A DNA stretch of 64,000 nucleotides, from NCBI RefSeq assembly GCF_900105965.1, contig NZ_FNTV01000001.1, positions 682,001-746,000 on the forward strand. Reading direction: 5' to 3'. Origin of the DNA: Arthrobacter alpinus. GTDB lineage: Bacteria; Actinomycetota; Actinomycetes; Actinomycetales; Micrococcaceae. Under the pieces are notes generated by a model. The model saw only the letters and a program-made list of their open reading frames with translations, did not search any database and was not told the origin of the DNA. The position numbers were made by a program, and so were the translations under genes. Positions 8,472 through 17,591 of this stretch are shown here, piece by piece. Within the stretch, counting starts at the first letter, position 1; each line of letters opens with the position of its first letter.

Positions 8472-9758
8472 ATGGCCAGGATGGGCGAAAGCACCGATCT
8501 GCTGAAGTGCTCTTTCTGTGGCAAAAGTCAGAAGCAGGTCCGCAAGCTGATTGCCGGCCCAGGCGTCTACATTTGCGATGAGTGCATTGAACTCTGCAAC
8601 GAAATCATCGACGAGGAACTCTCAGAGGTTGCCGAACTCGACGCCTTCGAACTGCCCAAACCACGGGAAATCTTCGACTTCCTGCAGGAATATGTCATTG
8701 GTCAGGAACCGGCCAAGCGATCGCTCGCTGTGGCTGTCTACAACCACTACAAGCGCATCCAATCCGGCCACGCAGTCAAGAGCAACACCATTTCCACGGG
8801 TGTTCATGACGAAGTTGAGATTGCAAAATCCAACATCCTCCTCGTGGGCCCTACAGGGTGTGGCAAGACCTACTTGGCACAGACCTTGGCCCGACGCCTG
8901 AACGTTCCGTTCGCCGTCGCCGATGCCACCGCACTGACCGAAGCCGGCTACGTGGGCGAAGATGTGGAAAACATCCTGCTCAAGCTCATCCAGGCTGCAG
9001 ACTTCGATGTCAAGAAGGCCGAACAAGGCATCATTTACATCGACGAGATCGACAAGATTTCGCGCAAGTCAGAGAACCCCTCCATTACCCGTGACGTATC
9101 CGGTGAGGGCGTGCAGCAGGCGCTGCTGAAGATTCTCGAAGGCACGGTTGCCTCGGTTCCGCCGCAGGGTGGCCGGAAGCATCCGCACCAGGAATTCATC
9201 CAGATCGACACCACCAACGTGCTCTTCATTGTGGCCGGTGCGTTCGCCGGACTGGAAGACATCATTGGGTCCCGCGCTGGCAAGAAGGGCATTGGCTTCG
9301 GTGCCCCGCTCAGCGCTCTCAAGCAGTCAGAGGCCAGCTATGCCGACGTCATGCCCGAGGACCTGCTCAAGTTCGGCCTGATCCCGGAATTCATTGGCCG
9401 CCTGCCGGTCATCACCACCGTAACGCAGCTTGACCGCAAGGCGTTGATCCAGATCCTCACCGAACCCAAGAACGCCCTGGTCAAGCAGTACCAGAAGATG
9501 TTCACGCTCGACGGCGTCGAGCTTGAGTTTGATGAAGAGGCCCTTGCCGCGATTGCCGAGCTGGCGTTGGACCGGGGAACTGGTGCTCGTGGCCTGCGGG
9601 CCATCCTCGAAGAGGTTCTGCAGCCTGTCATGTTTGATCTGCCGAGCCGGGAAGACATCGCTACCGTGGTTATCACAGCCGATGTTGTGGGCAAGCGGGC
9701 CGAGCCCACCCTGATCCCGCACGAGGTTGTTGCCAAGCGACGGAACAAGTCCGCCTAA
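8472..9758 (+). CDS. clpX: ClpX, AAA+ unfoldase of the Clp protease
   Basis: 428 residues. The N-terminal zinc-binding domain has CSFCGK...CDECIELC (residues about 13-40) for adaptor and substrate recruitment. The AAA+ module has Walker A GPTGCGKT, pore loop GYVGED, Walker [10 protein letters not shown], and the IGF loop (KKGIGFGAP) that docks on ClpP. GGAAGG lies 9 nt before ATG. ClpX unfolds substrates and threads them into ClpP1P2, encoded just upstream. A terminator upstream and the gap of 187 bp point to its own promoter. Confidence 0.97.
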   Translation: MARMGESTDLLKCSFCGKSQKQVRKLIAGPGVYICDECIELCNEIIDEELSEVAELDAFELPKPREIFDFLQEYVIGQEPAKRSLAVAVYNHYKRIQSGHAVKSNTISTGVHDEVEIAKSNILLVGPTGCGKTYLAQTLARRLNVPFAVADATALTEAGYVGEDVENILLKLIQAADFDVKKAEQGIIYIDEIDKISRKSENPSITRDVSGEGVQQALLKILEGTVASVPPQGGRKHPHQEFIQIDTTNVLFIVAGAFAGLEDIIGSRAGKKGIGFGAPLSALKQSEASYADVMPEDLLKFGLIPEFIGRLPVITTVTQLDRKALIQILTEPKNALVKQYQKMFTLDGVELEFDEEALAAIAELALDRGTGARGLRAILEEVLQPVMFDLPSREDIATVVITADVVGKRAEPTLIPHEVVAKRRNKSA

Positions 9759-9877
9759 TTCAAACGGTTGGCTGTCCACGGTGCCCGGAATAGTTTTCAG
9801 TCCGGTGCCGTTGGACTAACTGTTGGGCTTTGTCCCCGTCCGTAGCTGGAATCCATGCTCTACCAAGGAGAATTGAC

Positions 9878-10504
9878 GTGTCTGAAACTGCTTTGAACGC
9901 CGCCGAAACGGCCGATTTCTGGTTTGACCCCACCTGCCCGTTCGCCTGGGTAACCTCGCGTTGGATCGGCGAAGTGGAACAGGTGCGCGATATCAAGGTG
10001 AACTGGCACGTCATGAGCCTCTCCGTGCTAAACGAGAACAAGGAAGACCTCTCGGAGTTTTACAAGGCGCACATAGCCAAGGCATGGGGACCCGTTCGTG
10101 TCATCATTGCAGCCGCTCAAGAGCACGGCGAAGAAGTCATCAAGCCCTTGTACGACGCCATGGGCACGCAAATCCACAACAACGGAAACAAGGACCTGGC
10201 CGACGTTATCGCCAAGGCCCTTGCCGAGACCGGTTTGCCGGCAGAACTGGCCTCCGCTGCCACGACTGACTCATACGATGTGGCACTGCGCGCCAGCCAC
10301 GCAGAAGGCATCAGCAAGGTTGGCCAGGATGTTGGGACCCCCATCGTGGCCTTCAACGGGACCGCGTTCTTTGGGCCCGTCATCACCCGCATTCCGCGCG
10401 GTGAAGACGCTGGCAAACTATGGGATGCAACAGTAACGTTGGCCAGCTTCCCGTACTTCTTTGAGATCAAGCGCAGCCGCACAGAGGACCCTCAGTTCGG
10501 CTAG
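9878..10504 (+). CDS. Rv2466c-like thioredoxin-fold (DsbA-type) reductase with a single active-site Cys
   Basis: 208 residues. It aligns along its length with the mycobacterial mycothiol-dependent nitroreductase Rv2466c: [43 protein letters not shown] and [13 protein letters not shown]. Rv2466c has a CPWC active site; here it is C20-P-F-A23, so the resolving cysteine is absent and only a monothiol mechanism with mycothiol is possible. Start GTG 9878 has AAGGAG 7 nt upstream; an in-frame ATG codon at 9854 overlaps the ribosome binding site region and is less likely. In mycobacteria the gene sits between pepN and rpiB; here it has moved next to clpX. Substrate is unknown. Confidence 0.88.
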   Translation: MSETALNAAETADFWFDPTCPFAWVTSRWIGEVEQVRDIKVNWHVMSLSVLNENKEDLSEFYKAHIAKAWGPVRVIIAAAQEHGEEVIKPLYDAMGTQIHNNGNKDLADVIAKALAETGLPAELASAATTDSYDVALRASHAEGISKVGQDVGTPIVAFNGTAFFGPVITRIPRGEDAGKLWDATVTLASFPYFFEIKRSRTEDPQFG

Positions 10505-10525
10505 AAAACAGTGATTTGCAAGGCC

Positions 10526-10571
10526 AAGGGCGGGTGGGAAAAATTCTTGAGAATTCTACCCACCCGCCCTT
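10526..10571 (+). terminator. Hairpin after the Rv2466c-like gene
   Basis: Perfect 13-bp stem AAGGGCGGGTGGG / CCCACCCGCCCTT with a 20-nt loop. No T run follows, so it may be an L-shaped terminator or an mRNA end protector. Confidence 0.65.
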
Positions 10572-10656
10572 GCTCTTGCCGAAACACAGGCGCATACTTG
10601 TTCTTACCCAATCCGCCAAGGAACGGGCTGATAGGTACTAAAAATTTCAGAGACTG

Positions 10657-10830
10657 AACCCCTTCGATCAATGAGCACCGTTTCGACGGGACGCTCGCAA
10701 GGGTTCATTAGCACCGGTGACGCGGTGAAAAGTCCTGAAAATCATTAGAACCCATCAGGCTGCGAACGTCACCCGCGGCATGAAAGTCGAAGCCCCACCG
10801 ACGGCAATTAGCCGATGGGGCTTCCCCTTT
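10657..10830 (+). ncRNA. Candidate structured RNA in the intergenic region before the mannosyltransferase
   Basis: The 431-bp space between 10505 and 10935 has no plausible gene. It can fold into consecutive stems: AACCCCTT (10657-10664) with AAGGGTT (10699-10705), enclosing GAGC/GCTC and CCG/CGG around a TTTCGA loop; CACCG/CGGTG (about 10712-10727); CCTGA/TCAGG (about 10734-10760); and a final GC hairpin AAGCCCCA/TGGGGCTT (10790-10823) like a terminator. It does not match tmRNA, RNase P, 6C RNA or a riboswitch I know. It could be a small RNA or a long leader. This is an inference from base pairing only. Confidence 0.35.
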
Positions 10831-10935
10831 GCCCAAAAACAACCCGATCCTCGTGATGCAGCAGTTCACCAACTCTTCACCGCCGCGTTCCCACATTTGC
10901 CCGCGACGGCAATCTTGGGCGGTCATGGTTAAAGC

Positions 10936-12081
10936 GTGAAGGTTGCCATCGTTGCTGAATCGTTCCTGCCCGAGATGAATGGGGTTACCCATTCACTGCT
11001 GAAAATCTTGCAACATCTGGATGCGCGCGGGGACCAGGTTTTGGTCATCGCCCCATCCACGCTTGAAAACGCTCCATGTCTGGTGGAGGGGGCAACTGTC
11101 AGGCGACTGCCGGCAGTTCCCTTAGCCGGTTACCGGAACATTCGGATAGCCGTTGGTGGAGTCGCCCGGGTAAAGACCCTGTTGGCCGAATTCAACCCGG
11201 ATGTAGTCCACCTGGCGTCTCCTTTCGTTCTGGGTTGGCGTGCCGTCAGGGGAGCGTCTGCGCTGGGCATTCCCTCGGTAGCTGTCTACCAAACCGATGT
11301 CCCCGGATACGCGGCCAGATATGGCATGCCGTTCCTGGAAAACTGGGCCTGGCAGCGGGTGGAACGAATCCATACGGCCGCCACCAAGACGCTGGTCCCC
11401 TCAACGGATTCGCTGCAGAAGTTGCGTGGCCACGGCATTCCCCGAATTGAACTATGGCGCCGCGGTGTGGACACGGAGCGTTTCCACCCAGAGAAGCGCA
11501 GTGCTGTGTTCCGCCAAAAGGTGGCGCCACAGGGACAGAAAATCATTGGCTACGTAGGTCGCCTTGCCCTGGAGAAGCAGGTCGAGGATCTTGCCGTTCT
11601 GGCCTCCATCCCAGACACCCAGTTGGTCATTGTCGGGGACGGGCCGCAACGCGAATACCTGGAACAAATCCTGCCCAACGCGTACTTCACCGGCTTCCTC
11701 GGTGGCGAAGAGCTCGCCTCCGCGATGGCCTCCTTTGACCTGTTTGTTCACCCTGGCGAGCTTGAGACGTTTTGCCAGACAATCCAGGAAGCCATGGCCT
11801 GCGGCGTGCCAGTGGTAGCCACGGGTCGTGGGGGACCGGTTGATCTGGTCGATTCGTCCCGCACGGGCTGGCTCTACGCACCGGGGGACCTGCTCCAATT
11901 GCGGGACTACGTCCTGGACCTCATGGGGGATGAGGCCAAACGTACGGCCTTCGGTGCAGCAGCCTTCCACCAGGTGCAGGGACGCAGCTGGCATGTTGTC
12001 TGCGAACAACTCATGGACATTTACTCCCAAGCCATTGCAGACCACCCGCGGCTACCGGCCGCCCTGAAAGGAATCAGATGA
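10936..12081 (+). CDS. GT4 glycosyltransferase, MgtA-like GDP-mannose-dependent mannosyltransferase
   Basis: 381 residues, GT-B fold. It closely follows actinobacterial MgtA: AIVAESFLPEMNGVT at the N-terminus, VAVYQTDVPGYAARYG, RRGVDTERFHPEKRS, and the C-terminal donor-site motif HPGELETFCQTIQEAMACGV with the E-x7-E pattern. MgtA-type enzymes add mannose to a glycolipid acceptor on the cytosolic membrane face during glycolipid or lipoglycan assembly. The GTG start at 10936 has no good ribosome binding site. The gene overlaps the next (UDP-glucose dehydrogenase) by 4 nt (ATGA), so the two are translated together. Donor and acceptor are inferred from family. Confidence 0.85.
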   Translation: MKVAIVAESFLPEMNGVTHSLLKILQHLDARGDQVLVIAPSTLENAPCLVEGATVRRLPAVPLAGYRNIRIAVGGVARVKTLLAEFNPDVVHLASPFVLGWRAVRGASALGIPSVAVYQTDVPGYAARYGMPFLENWAWQRVERIHTAATKTLVPSTDSLQKLRGHGIPRIELWRRGVDTERFHPEKRSAVFRQKVAPQGQKIIGYVGRLALEKQVEDLAVLASIPDTQLVIVGDGPQREYLEQILPNAYFTGFLGGEELASAMASFDLFVHPGELETFCQTIQEAMACGVPVVATGRGGPVDLVDSSRTGWLYAPGDLLQLRDYVLDLMGDEAKRTAFGAAAFHQVQGRSWHVVCEQLMDIYSQAIADHPRLPAALKGIR

Positions 12082-13421
12082 AAATTTCGGTTATCGGTGC
12101 TGGATACTTGGGCACAGTGCATGCGGTCACGCTGGCGCATATGGGTCATGACGTGATTGGCCTCGACACTGATGCCGCGCGTATCGCACAGCTTTCTTCC
12201 GGCGTGGCGCCGTTCCATGAGCCCGGCCTCGCCGAATTGCTCAGCGAAGGACACTCCCGCGGCCGCCTCGCGTTTACCACTGACCCTGCCGATCTCGCCG
12301 ACGTCGAGGTCCATTTCCTCTGCGTGGGCACGCCACAATCGAAGACGGCCAACGATTCTGACCTGTCCTTCCTGCTGGCCGCGATTGACTCATTGCTGCC
12401 GTACTTGCGCCCGGACGCCCTGGTGGTGGGCAAGTCCACGGTACCGGTGGGGACCGCGGTCGTCGTGGGATCCTTGATCGCGCCAACGGGGGCCGCGCTG
12501 GCGTGGAATCCCGAATTCCTGCGGCAGGGCACCGCCGTCAATGACTCGCTTGTCCCCGACCGGCTGGTTTATGGAGTTGCCGATGGTGAGCCGGGGGCCC
12601 AAGCCGGTGCCATGCTCGACGCCGTTTACGCACCCCTGCTGGAGCGCGGGACGCCGAAGGTGGTCACCAACTATGCCACGGCGGAACTCATCAAGGTCTC
12701 CGCCAACGCCTTCCTGGCCTTGAAACTCTCCTACATCAACGCGGTCGGTGAGTTTTGTGAACAGGCAGGGGCCGACGTCGTACAGCTCTCCCAAGCGTTG
12801 GGGCACGATGACCGGATCGGCGGCAAGTACTTTCACGCCGGGATTGGATTTGGCGGCGGCTGCCTGCCCAAGGACCTGCGCTCGTTCCGGGCACAGGCGC
12901 AACGTCACGGCGTGGACTCCCTCGATGAAATGTTCTCGCTCGTGGACGGCATCAACGCCGACGCACGCTACCGGACGGCGGAGACCGCCGCGCGTCTCTG
13001 CGGCGGCTCCTTGGCGGGGCGGCGCGTCACAATTTTGGGGGCCTCCTTCAAGCCACACACTGACGATATCCGCGATTCGCCGGCCCTTGACGTGGCGGCC
13101 CAGATGGCGGCACAGGGCGCGCTCGTGACGGTCAGCGATCCCCAGGCAGCCGGCAATCAGTGGCTGCAATTCCCGCAGCTTGCCTTTGAACCTGACGTGG
13201 CGGCGGCACTGGCCGGAGCCGAGCTGGTGCTCCTGTTGACGCAGTGGCCCGAATTCACGTCCCTGGATCCAGTCCGCGCAGCAACGCTGGTTCACCGGCC
13301 GGTAATTCTGGATGGCCGCAACGCCCTGGACGCGGCGGCATGGCAGGAAGCCGGCTGGGACTACCACGGGATTGGTCGCGCTGGCGTGGGCACTAGTGCC
13401 CCGTCGCGGGCCGCCGTCTAA
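12078..13421 (+). CDS. UDP-glucose 6-dehydrogenase family protein
   Basis: 447 residues, with the N-terminal Rossmann motif MKISVIGAGYLG, a central dimerisation helix, and the catalytic Cys262 in GFGGGCLPKDLRSF. It oxidises a nucleotide sugar to its uronate, most likely UDP-glucose to UDP-glucuronate, using two NAD. Arrangement FHEPGLAELL and STVPVGTA are typical of the family. GDP-mannose dehydrogenase is related, but YLG and the general pattern favour UDP-glucose. The start overlaps the mannosyltransferase stop by 4 nt, which suggests that glucuronate and mannose are used in the same envelope glycan or glycolipid; that link is an inference. Confidence 0.9.
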   Translation: MKISVIGAGYLGTVHAVTLAHMGHDVIGLDTDAARIAQLSSGVAPFHEPGLAELLSEGHSRGRLAFTTDPADLADVEVHFLCVGTPQSKTANDSDLSFLLAAIDSLLPYLRPDALVVGKSTVPVGTAVVVGSLIAPTGAALAWNPEFLRQGTAVNDSLVPDRLVYGVADGEPGAQAGAMLDAVYAPLLERGTPKVVTNYATAELIKVSANAFLALKLSYINAVGEFCEQAGADVVQLSQALGHDDRIGGKYFHAGIGFGGGCLPKDLRSFRAQAQRHGVDSLDEMFSLVDGINADARYRTAETAARLCGGSLAGRRVTILGASFKPHTDDIRDSPALDVAAQMAAQGALVTVSDPQAAGNQWLQFPQLAFEPDVAAALAGAELVLLLTQWPEFTSLDPVRAATLVHRPVILDGRNALDAAAWQEAGWDYHGIGRAGVGTSAPSRAAV

Positions 13422-13427
13422 CGTCCC

Positions 13428-14249
13428 GTGATTGATCCAGGACCGGGCCGGTACATTGCCCTGGGCGACTCCTTCACTGAGGGAGTGGGCGATCCCAGCA
13501 AGAGCAGGCCCAATGGAGTCCGGGGATGGGCAGACAGGGTGGCAGAGGGGCTGGCTCGCGACAGTCCCGGCTGGGAGTACGCGAATCTGGCCATCCGCAG
13601 CAAACGCCTGAGACACATCATCGCGGAGCAATTGGAACCAGCCATCGCCTTGGAGCCCACACTCATCACCTTGTATGCCGGTGGTAATGATGTCATGGAT
13701 TTTGGCACCAAGGTTGCGGACATCCTCAGTGAGTACGAACGCCTTGTGGCAGGGCTGGCTCAATCGGGAGCCACGCTGGTGCTGTTCACCGGATATGACG
13801 TGGAGGTCTCGCCCATCCTGGGGCCGCTGCGCCGCAAGAACCATGCCTACAACGACGGCGTCCGGCTCATCGCCGCGAAGCACGGTGCCATGCTGGTGGA
13901 CTATGCCAGTTTCTCCGTCTACGCGAACTCCCGCATGTGGGGACCGGACCGGCTCCACATGTCCAAGGCAGGGCACAGGTACTTGGCTGCCAGGGTTCTG
14001 GACATCCTCGAGGTGCCACACGAGATCAGGCACAAGACGAAACACCGGGCACCGACACCTACCGCGAAACAATGGGCATTGGAGCAGCACGCGTGGGTCA
14101 CGGAGTGGGTCTTGCCCATGTTTGCCCGCAAACTCCGGGGGACCACCTTGGGTGATTCCCTGAGCCCCCGATGGCCCGAACCGGTCCGGGTCCCGCCGAA
14201 GAAGGGCCTGAAGAAGCTGGCCGGAAAAATCCCCGATCGCCCTAGCTAA
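13428..14249 (+). CDS. SGNH/GDSL-type hydrolase
   Basis: 273 residues. Block I is ALGDSFTEGVGDP with nucleophile Ser15, block III is YAGGNDVM, and block V is DRLHMSKAGH giving Asp and His. There is no signal peptide, so it acts in the cytosol. After about residue 210 a basic tail rich in Lys, Arg and Pro follows. It starts GTG 6 nt after the dehydrogenase stop and completes the three-gene cluster. SGNH enzymes often remove or move acyl groups on sugars, so a role in editing the same glycan is plausible but not shown. The intrinsic substrate is unknown. Confidence 0.85.
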   Translation: MIDPGPGRYIALGDSFTEGVGDPSKSRPNGVRGWADRVAEGLARDSPGWEYANLAIRSKRLRHIIAEQLEPAIALEPTLITLYAGGNDVMDFGTKVADILSEYERLVAGLAQSGATLVLFTGYDVEVSPILGPLRRKNHAYNDGVRLIAAKHGAMLVDYASFSVYANSRMWGPDRLHMSKAGHRYLAARVLDILEVPHEIRHKTKHRAPTPTAKQWALEQHAWVTEWVLPMFARKLRGTTLGDSLSPRWPEPVRVPPKKGLKKLAGKIPDRPS

Positions 14250-14253
14250 CCCC

Positions 14254-14346
14254 GACGCTCGCTCACTTGTGGGCCATTTTTCACGGACGCTCGCTCACGC
14301 GCTGCAGGAGCGTTGTCCAATAACGCCCCGGATGTGAGCGAGCGTT
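14254..14346. repeat. Intergenic repeat cluster, GACGCTCGCTCAC / CTGCAGGAGCGTT family
   Basis: GACGCTCGCTCAC occurs at 14254-14266 and 14286-14298, its inverse GTGAGCGAGCGTT at 14334-14346, and CTGCAGGAGCGTTG at 14302-14315. The same units recur at 24875-24982, so this is a dispersed REP-like element lying between convergent genes. Confidence 0.75.
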
Positions 14347-14350
14347 GGAA

Positions 14351-14394
14351 ACGGCTGTGGCCGCCACCCGTAATTGGATGGCGGCCACAGCCGT
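14351..14394. terminator. Bidirectional terminator between the SGNH hydrolase gene and valS
   Basis: Perfect 16-bp stem ACGGCTGTGGCCGCCA / TGGCGGCCACAGCCGT with a 12-nt loop, 14 nt from the valS stop on the minus strand. Confidence 0.8.
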
Positions 14395-14408
14395 GCTTTC
14401 GCCGAAGC

Positions 14409-17030
14409 TTAAGCCTGTGCCGGCTCCTCGGCCGACGCCAGCACGACGTCGGACACGGTGAGTTCGTCGTCGCCCACGGCAACCGTGAGCTCCAGTGCGT
14501 TGGCGGCTGCCTTCAAGTCACCCAAACCAGCTGTCAACTGCGCGGCCTGAACCTCGCCGGCGGTGACGGTGGCGGAAACAACCTGCGTGCGCTGCTTGAC
14601 CTTGGCCTCGGACTTGGCCTTGCGGATGCCGCTCAAGGCATCGCCGACAGTCGCGAGCAAGGTGGTGTCGCCGTCGTCCACGGCAACAGCTGAAGGCCAC
14701 GGTGCGCGGTGAACCGAACCGGCACGCCACCAGCTCCACACTTCCTCCGTCGCGAACGGCAGGAACGGTGCGAACAAGCGCAGCAGGGAATCCAACGTGG
14801 TGGCCAGGGCGGCCAGCACGGAGGCCTGTCCTTCGTCGCCGCTGGCGCCATACGCACGGTCCTTGATGAGCTCAACGTAGTCGTCCGTGAAGTGCCAGAA
14901 GAAGCTCTCGGTGAGCTGCAAGGCGCGGGCGTAATCGTACTTTTCAAAGGCGGCGGTTGAGGCACGGACAACTTCTGCCAGCTGCGCCAGAACAGCGCGG
15001 TCCAACGGGTTCGTGAGAACGGCGTTGTCAGCGGCGACCACATTGGCCTCGGTTGCGCCCAGGTTCAGCACGAACTTGGATGCGTTGAGCAGCTTGATGG
15101 CCAGGCGGCGGCCAATCTTCATCTGCGCAATCTCATACGCCGTGTCGGCGCCGAGCTTGGCGGATGCTGCCCAGTAGCGGACAGCGTCGGCGCCGAAGTC
15201 GTTGAGCACGTCGGTTGGGACCACCACGTTGCCCTTGGACTTGGACATCTTCTTGCGGTCCGGGTCAAGGATCCAGCCCGAGATGGCGGCGTGCTTCCAC
15301 GGTGCGCTGCCTTGCAGGGCGTCGGCGCGCACGGCGGAAGAGAACAGCCAGGTGCGGATGATGTCGTGGCCCTGGGGACGCAGGTCGAAGGGGTAAACCT
15401 TGCCGAAGAGGTCCTCATCCTGGCTCCAACCGCCCACAATCTGCGGGGTCAGGGAGGAGGTGGCCCAGGTGTCCAGGACGTCGGCGTCACCAACGAAGCC
15501 GCCAGCCGCGTTGCGCTGATCTTCCGTGTAGCCCGGGGCAGCATCAGCGGCGGGGTCAACGGGAAGCATTTCCGAGGTGGGCAGGATCGGGTGATCGTAG
15601 TCCGGGTTGGCGTCGGCATCCAGCGGGTACCAAACGGGAACCGGCACGCCGAAGAAGCGCTGGCGGGAAACCAGCCAGTCGCCGTTCAGGCCGGAGATCC
15701 AGTTGTCGTAGCGTGAGCGCATGAACGCGGGGTGGAATTCAATTTCCTTACCGCGGTTGATCAGCTTCTCGCGACGGTCCTCGTCGCGGCCACCGTTGCG
15801 GATGTACCACTGGCGGGAGGACACGATCTCGAGGGGCTTGTCGCCCTTTTCGAAGAAGTTCACGGGGTGCATGATCTTCTTGGCTTCGCCGTCGAGCAGC
15901 TCCGCCTCGCTGAGCATGGCAACCACGCCTTCCTTGGCGCTGAAGACCGTCTTGCCGGCGATGGCTGCGTAGTTGGCGCGGCCTTCCTCGGTGGTGATCC
16001 ACTCGGGGGTGTCGCCCAGGATGCGGCCGTCACGGCCAACAATGGCGCGGGTGGGAAGCTGCAGTTCGCGCCACCAGGTGACGTCGGTGAGGTCACCGAA
16101 GGTGCAGACCATGGCGACGCCGGAGCCCTTGTCGGCCTTGGCCAACGCGTGGGCGCGGACCTCAACCTCAACACCGAACAAGGGGGAGGTGACCTTCTTG
16201 CCGAAGAGCGGCTTGTAGCGCTCGTCGTCGGGGTTGGCCACCAGGGCGGAGCAGGCTGCCAGTAACTCGGGACGCGTGGTCTCGATGTAGATCTTGGTGC
16301 CGTCTTCGGCGAAGAACGGGTAGCGGTAGTACGCACCGGCAACTTCGCGGTCTTCCAGTTCAGCCTGGGCAACAGCGGTGCGGAACGTGACATCCCACAG
16401 TGTGGGAGCCTCTGCCATGTAGGCGTCGCCGTGGTTCAGGTTCTCCAGGAAGCCTCGCTGGGACACTGCACGGGAGTGGTCATCGATGGTGCGGTATGTA
16501 AGATCCCAGTCAACGGAGAGGCCCAGGGTCTGGAAGAGGTGCTCAAAGACCTTCTCGTCCTCAACGGCCAGTTCTTCACACAGCTCGATGAAGTTCTTGC
16601 GTGAGACAACATCGAAATCACGCTGGTTCTTGGCCGGAGTTGCCGGCGGGCGGTAGCCGTCAACGTAGGTGTATGTGGGATCGCAGCGAACACCGAAGTA
16701 GTTCTGCACACGACGCTCGGTGGGCAGGCCATTGTCATCCCAGCCCATGGGGTAGAAGACGTTCTTGCCGTTCATGCGCTGGAAACGGGCCAGCACATCG
16801 GTCTGTGTGTAGGAGAACATGTGGCCCACGTGCAAGGAACCGGACGCCGTGGGCGGGGGAGTGTCAATGGAGTACACCTGCTCCCGGGTGGTCTCACGGT
16901 CAAACTTGTAGGTTCCTTCGTCAAGCCAGCGCTTGGTCAGGGACTCTTCCAGGCCCTCCAAAACGGGCTTGTCGGGAACGTTGCTTGTGGTGGGTGCGGG
17001 CGTGTCTGTGCCCGGAATGTTTTCAGCCAT
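14409..17030 (-). CDS. valS: Valyl-tRNA synthetase
   Basis: 873 residues, class Ia synthetase that charges tRNA-Val. The HIGH motif appears as TASGSLHVGH (about residue 65), the KMSKS motif as RKKMSKSKGN (about residue 600), with the CP1 editing domain between them and DTWATSSLTPQIVGG after it. The C-terminal 80 residues are a coiled-coil-like arm. The first 40 residues are low complexity (DTPAPTTSNVPDKP). It is convergent with the glycan cluster and diverges from mepB, with only 48 bp between starts. In mycobacteria valS directly precedes folC; here ileS has that position. Confidence 0.95.
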   Translation of the reverse strand: MAENIPGTDTPAPTTSNVPDKPVLEGLEESLTKRWLDEGTYKFDRETTREQVYSIDTPPPTASGSLHVGHMFSYTQTDVLARFQRMNGKNVFYPMGWDDNGLPTERRVQNYFGVRCDPTYTYVDGYRPPATPAKNQRDFDVVSRKNFIELCEELAVEDEKVFEHLFQTLGLSVDWDLTYRTIDDHSRAVSQRGFLENLNHGDAYMAEAPTLWDVTFRTAVAQAELEDREVAGAYYRYPFFAEDGTKIYIETTRPELLAACSALVANPDDERYKPLFGKKVTSPLFGVEVEVRAHALAKADKGSGVAMVCTFGDLTDVTWWRELQLPTRAIVGRDGRILGDTPEWITTEEGRANYAAIAGKTVFSAKEGVVAMLSEAELLDGEAKKIMHPVNFFEKGDKPLEIVSSRQWYIRNGGRDEDRREKLINRGKEIEFHPAFMRSRYDNWISGLNGDWLVSRQRFFGVPVPVWYPLDADANPDYDHPILPTSEMLPVDPAADAAPGYTEDQRNAAGGFVGDADVLDTWATSSLTPQIVGGWSQDEDLFGKVYPFDLRPQGHDIIRTWLFSSAVRADALQGSAPWKHAAISGWILDPDRKKMSKSKGNVVVPTDVLNDFGADAVRYWAASAKLGADTAYEIAQMKIGRRLAIKLLNASKFVLNLGATEANVVAADNAVLTNPLDRAVLAQLAEVVRASTAAFEKYDYARALQLTESFFWHFTDDYVELIKDRAYGASGDEGQASVLAALATTLDSLLRLFAPFLPFATEEVWSWWRAGSVHRAPWPSAVAVDDGDTTLLATVGDALSGIRKAKSEAKVKQRTQVVSATVTAGEVQAAQLTAGLGDLKAAANALELTVAVGDDELTVSDVVLASAEEPAQA

Positions 17031-17078
17031 GCGGCAATTCTTTCATGAGTTGCCCCGGAAGCAGGATTCTGCAGGACA

Positions 17079-17567
17079 ATGGTGCCCGTGAAAATACCTG
17101 AAAGCGCGCAGCAACAGTGGCACAAAGCGGCGTTGGTGTGGGCCGATGCGGTCCTCGAGCCGGAAAGTTCCCACTATTGCGCTCACACATTGACGCTTGG
17201 CGGGCGCCCGGCCGTGTTTCGCGTGGCCAAGACCACACCCACCAAAGTTGGGCAGTTCGTGACGCTCTGGCAGCGTTCGGTGGAGGGTCCCATCCGCCCC
17301 TTTGACATGTCCGACGGTGTTGCCCTGTTTGTCATACAGGCAGGCGAAGGAGCGGGGCTGGGAATGTTCGTGTTCCCGGCAGATACCTTGGCCCACCACG
17401 GGGTGGTGTCCATCGAGGGGAAGGGCGGCAAACGAGCCATGCGGGTCTACCCGCCCGACGTTGAGACCACCAGCGTCCAGGCCCGGCGCACCCAGACGTG
17501 GCAATGCGAGTACTTCCTGCCGCACGATGCCGGTGTGGCGCGGGTCAGGGAGCTGTACGCAGCCTGA
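17079..17567 (+). CDS. MepB family protein
   Basis: 162 residues. The family pattern is clear in HYCAHTLTLGGRPAVFRVAK, TPTKVGQFVTLWQRS, GPIRPFD and GLGMFVFP. MepB occurs next to the multidrug regulator/pump mepRA in Staphylococcus, but its biochemical role is not settled and no efflux genes are near here. No signal peptide or membrane segment. Start is uncertain: ATG 17079 is very close to AGGA (17073-17076), and GTG 17082 or GTG 17088 are better spaced; the protein differs by only one to three residues. Confidence 0.85.
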   Translation: MVPVKIPESAQQQWHKAALVWADAVLEPESSHYCAHTLTLGGRPAVFRVAKTTPTKVGQFVTLWQRSVEGPIRPFDMSDGVALFVIQAGEGAGLGMFVFPADTLAHHGVVSIEGKGGKRAMRVYPPDVETTSVQARRTQTWQCEYFLPHDAGVARVRELYAA

Positions 17568-17591
17568 CCCGGCCACCGGATCCTCCGAAAA

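Noticed and set aside
10630..10830. tmRNA, RNase P RNA or 6C RNA
   Set aside because: No tag ORF or tRNA-like ends, no GAGGAAAGTCC or ACAGAA, and no C-rich double loops.
12390..14090. 566-codon frame on the minus strand across the dehydrogenase and SGNH genes
   Set aside because: Crosses two well-supported genes and reads as low-quality protein; shadow of GC-rich third positions.
17079..17567. Multidrug resistance function for the MepB homologue
   Set aside because: There is no MATE pump or MarR-type regulator next to it, and MepB itself is not known to confer resistance.
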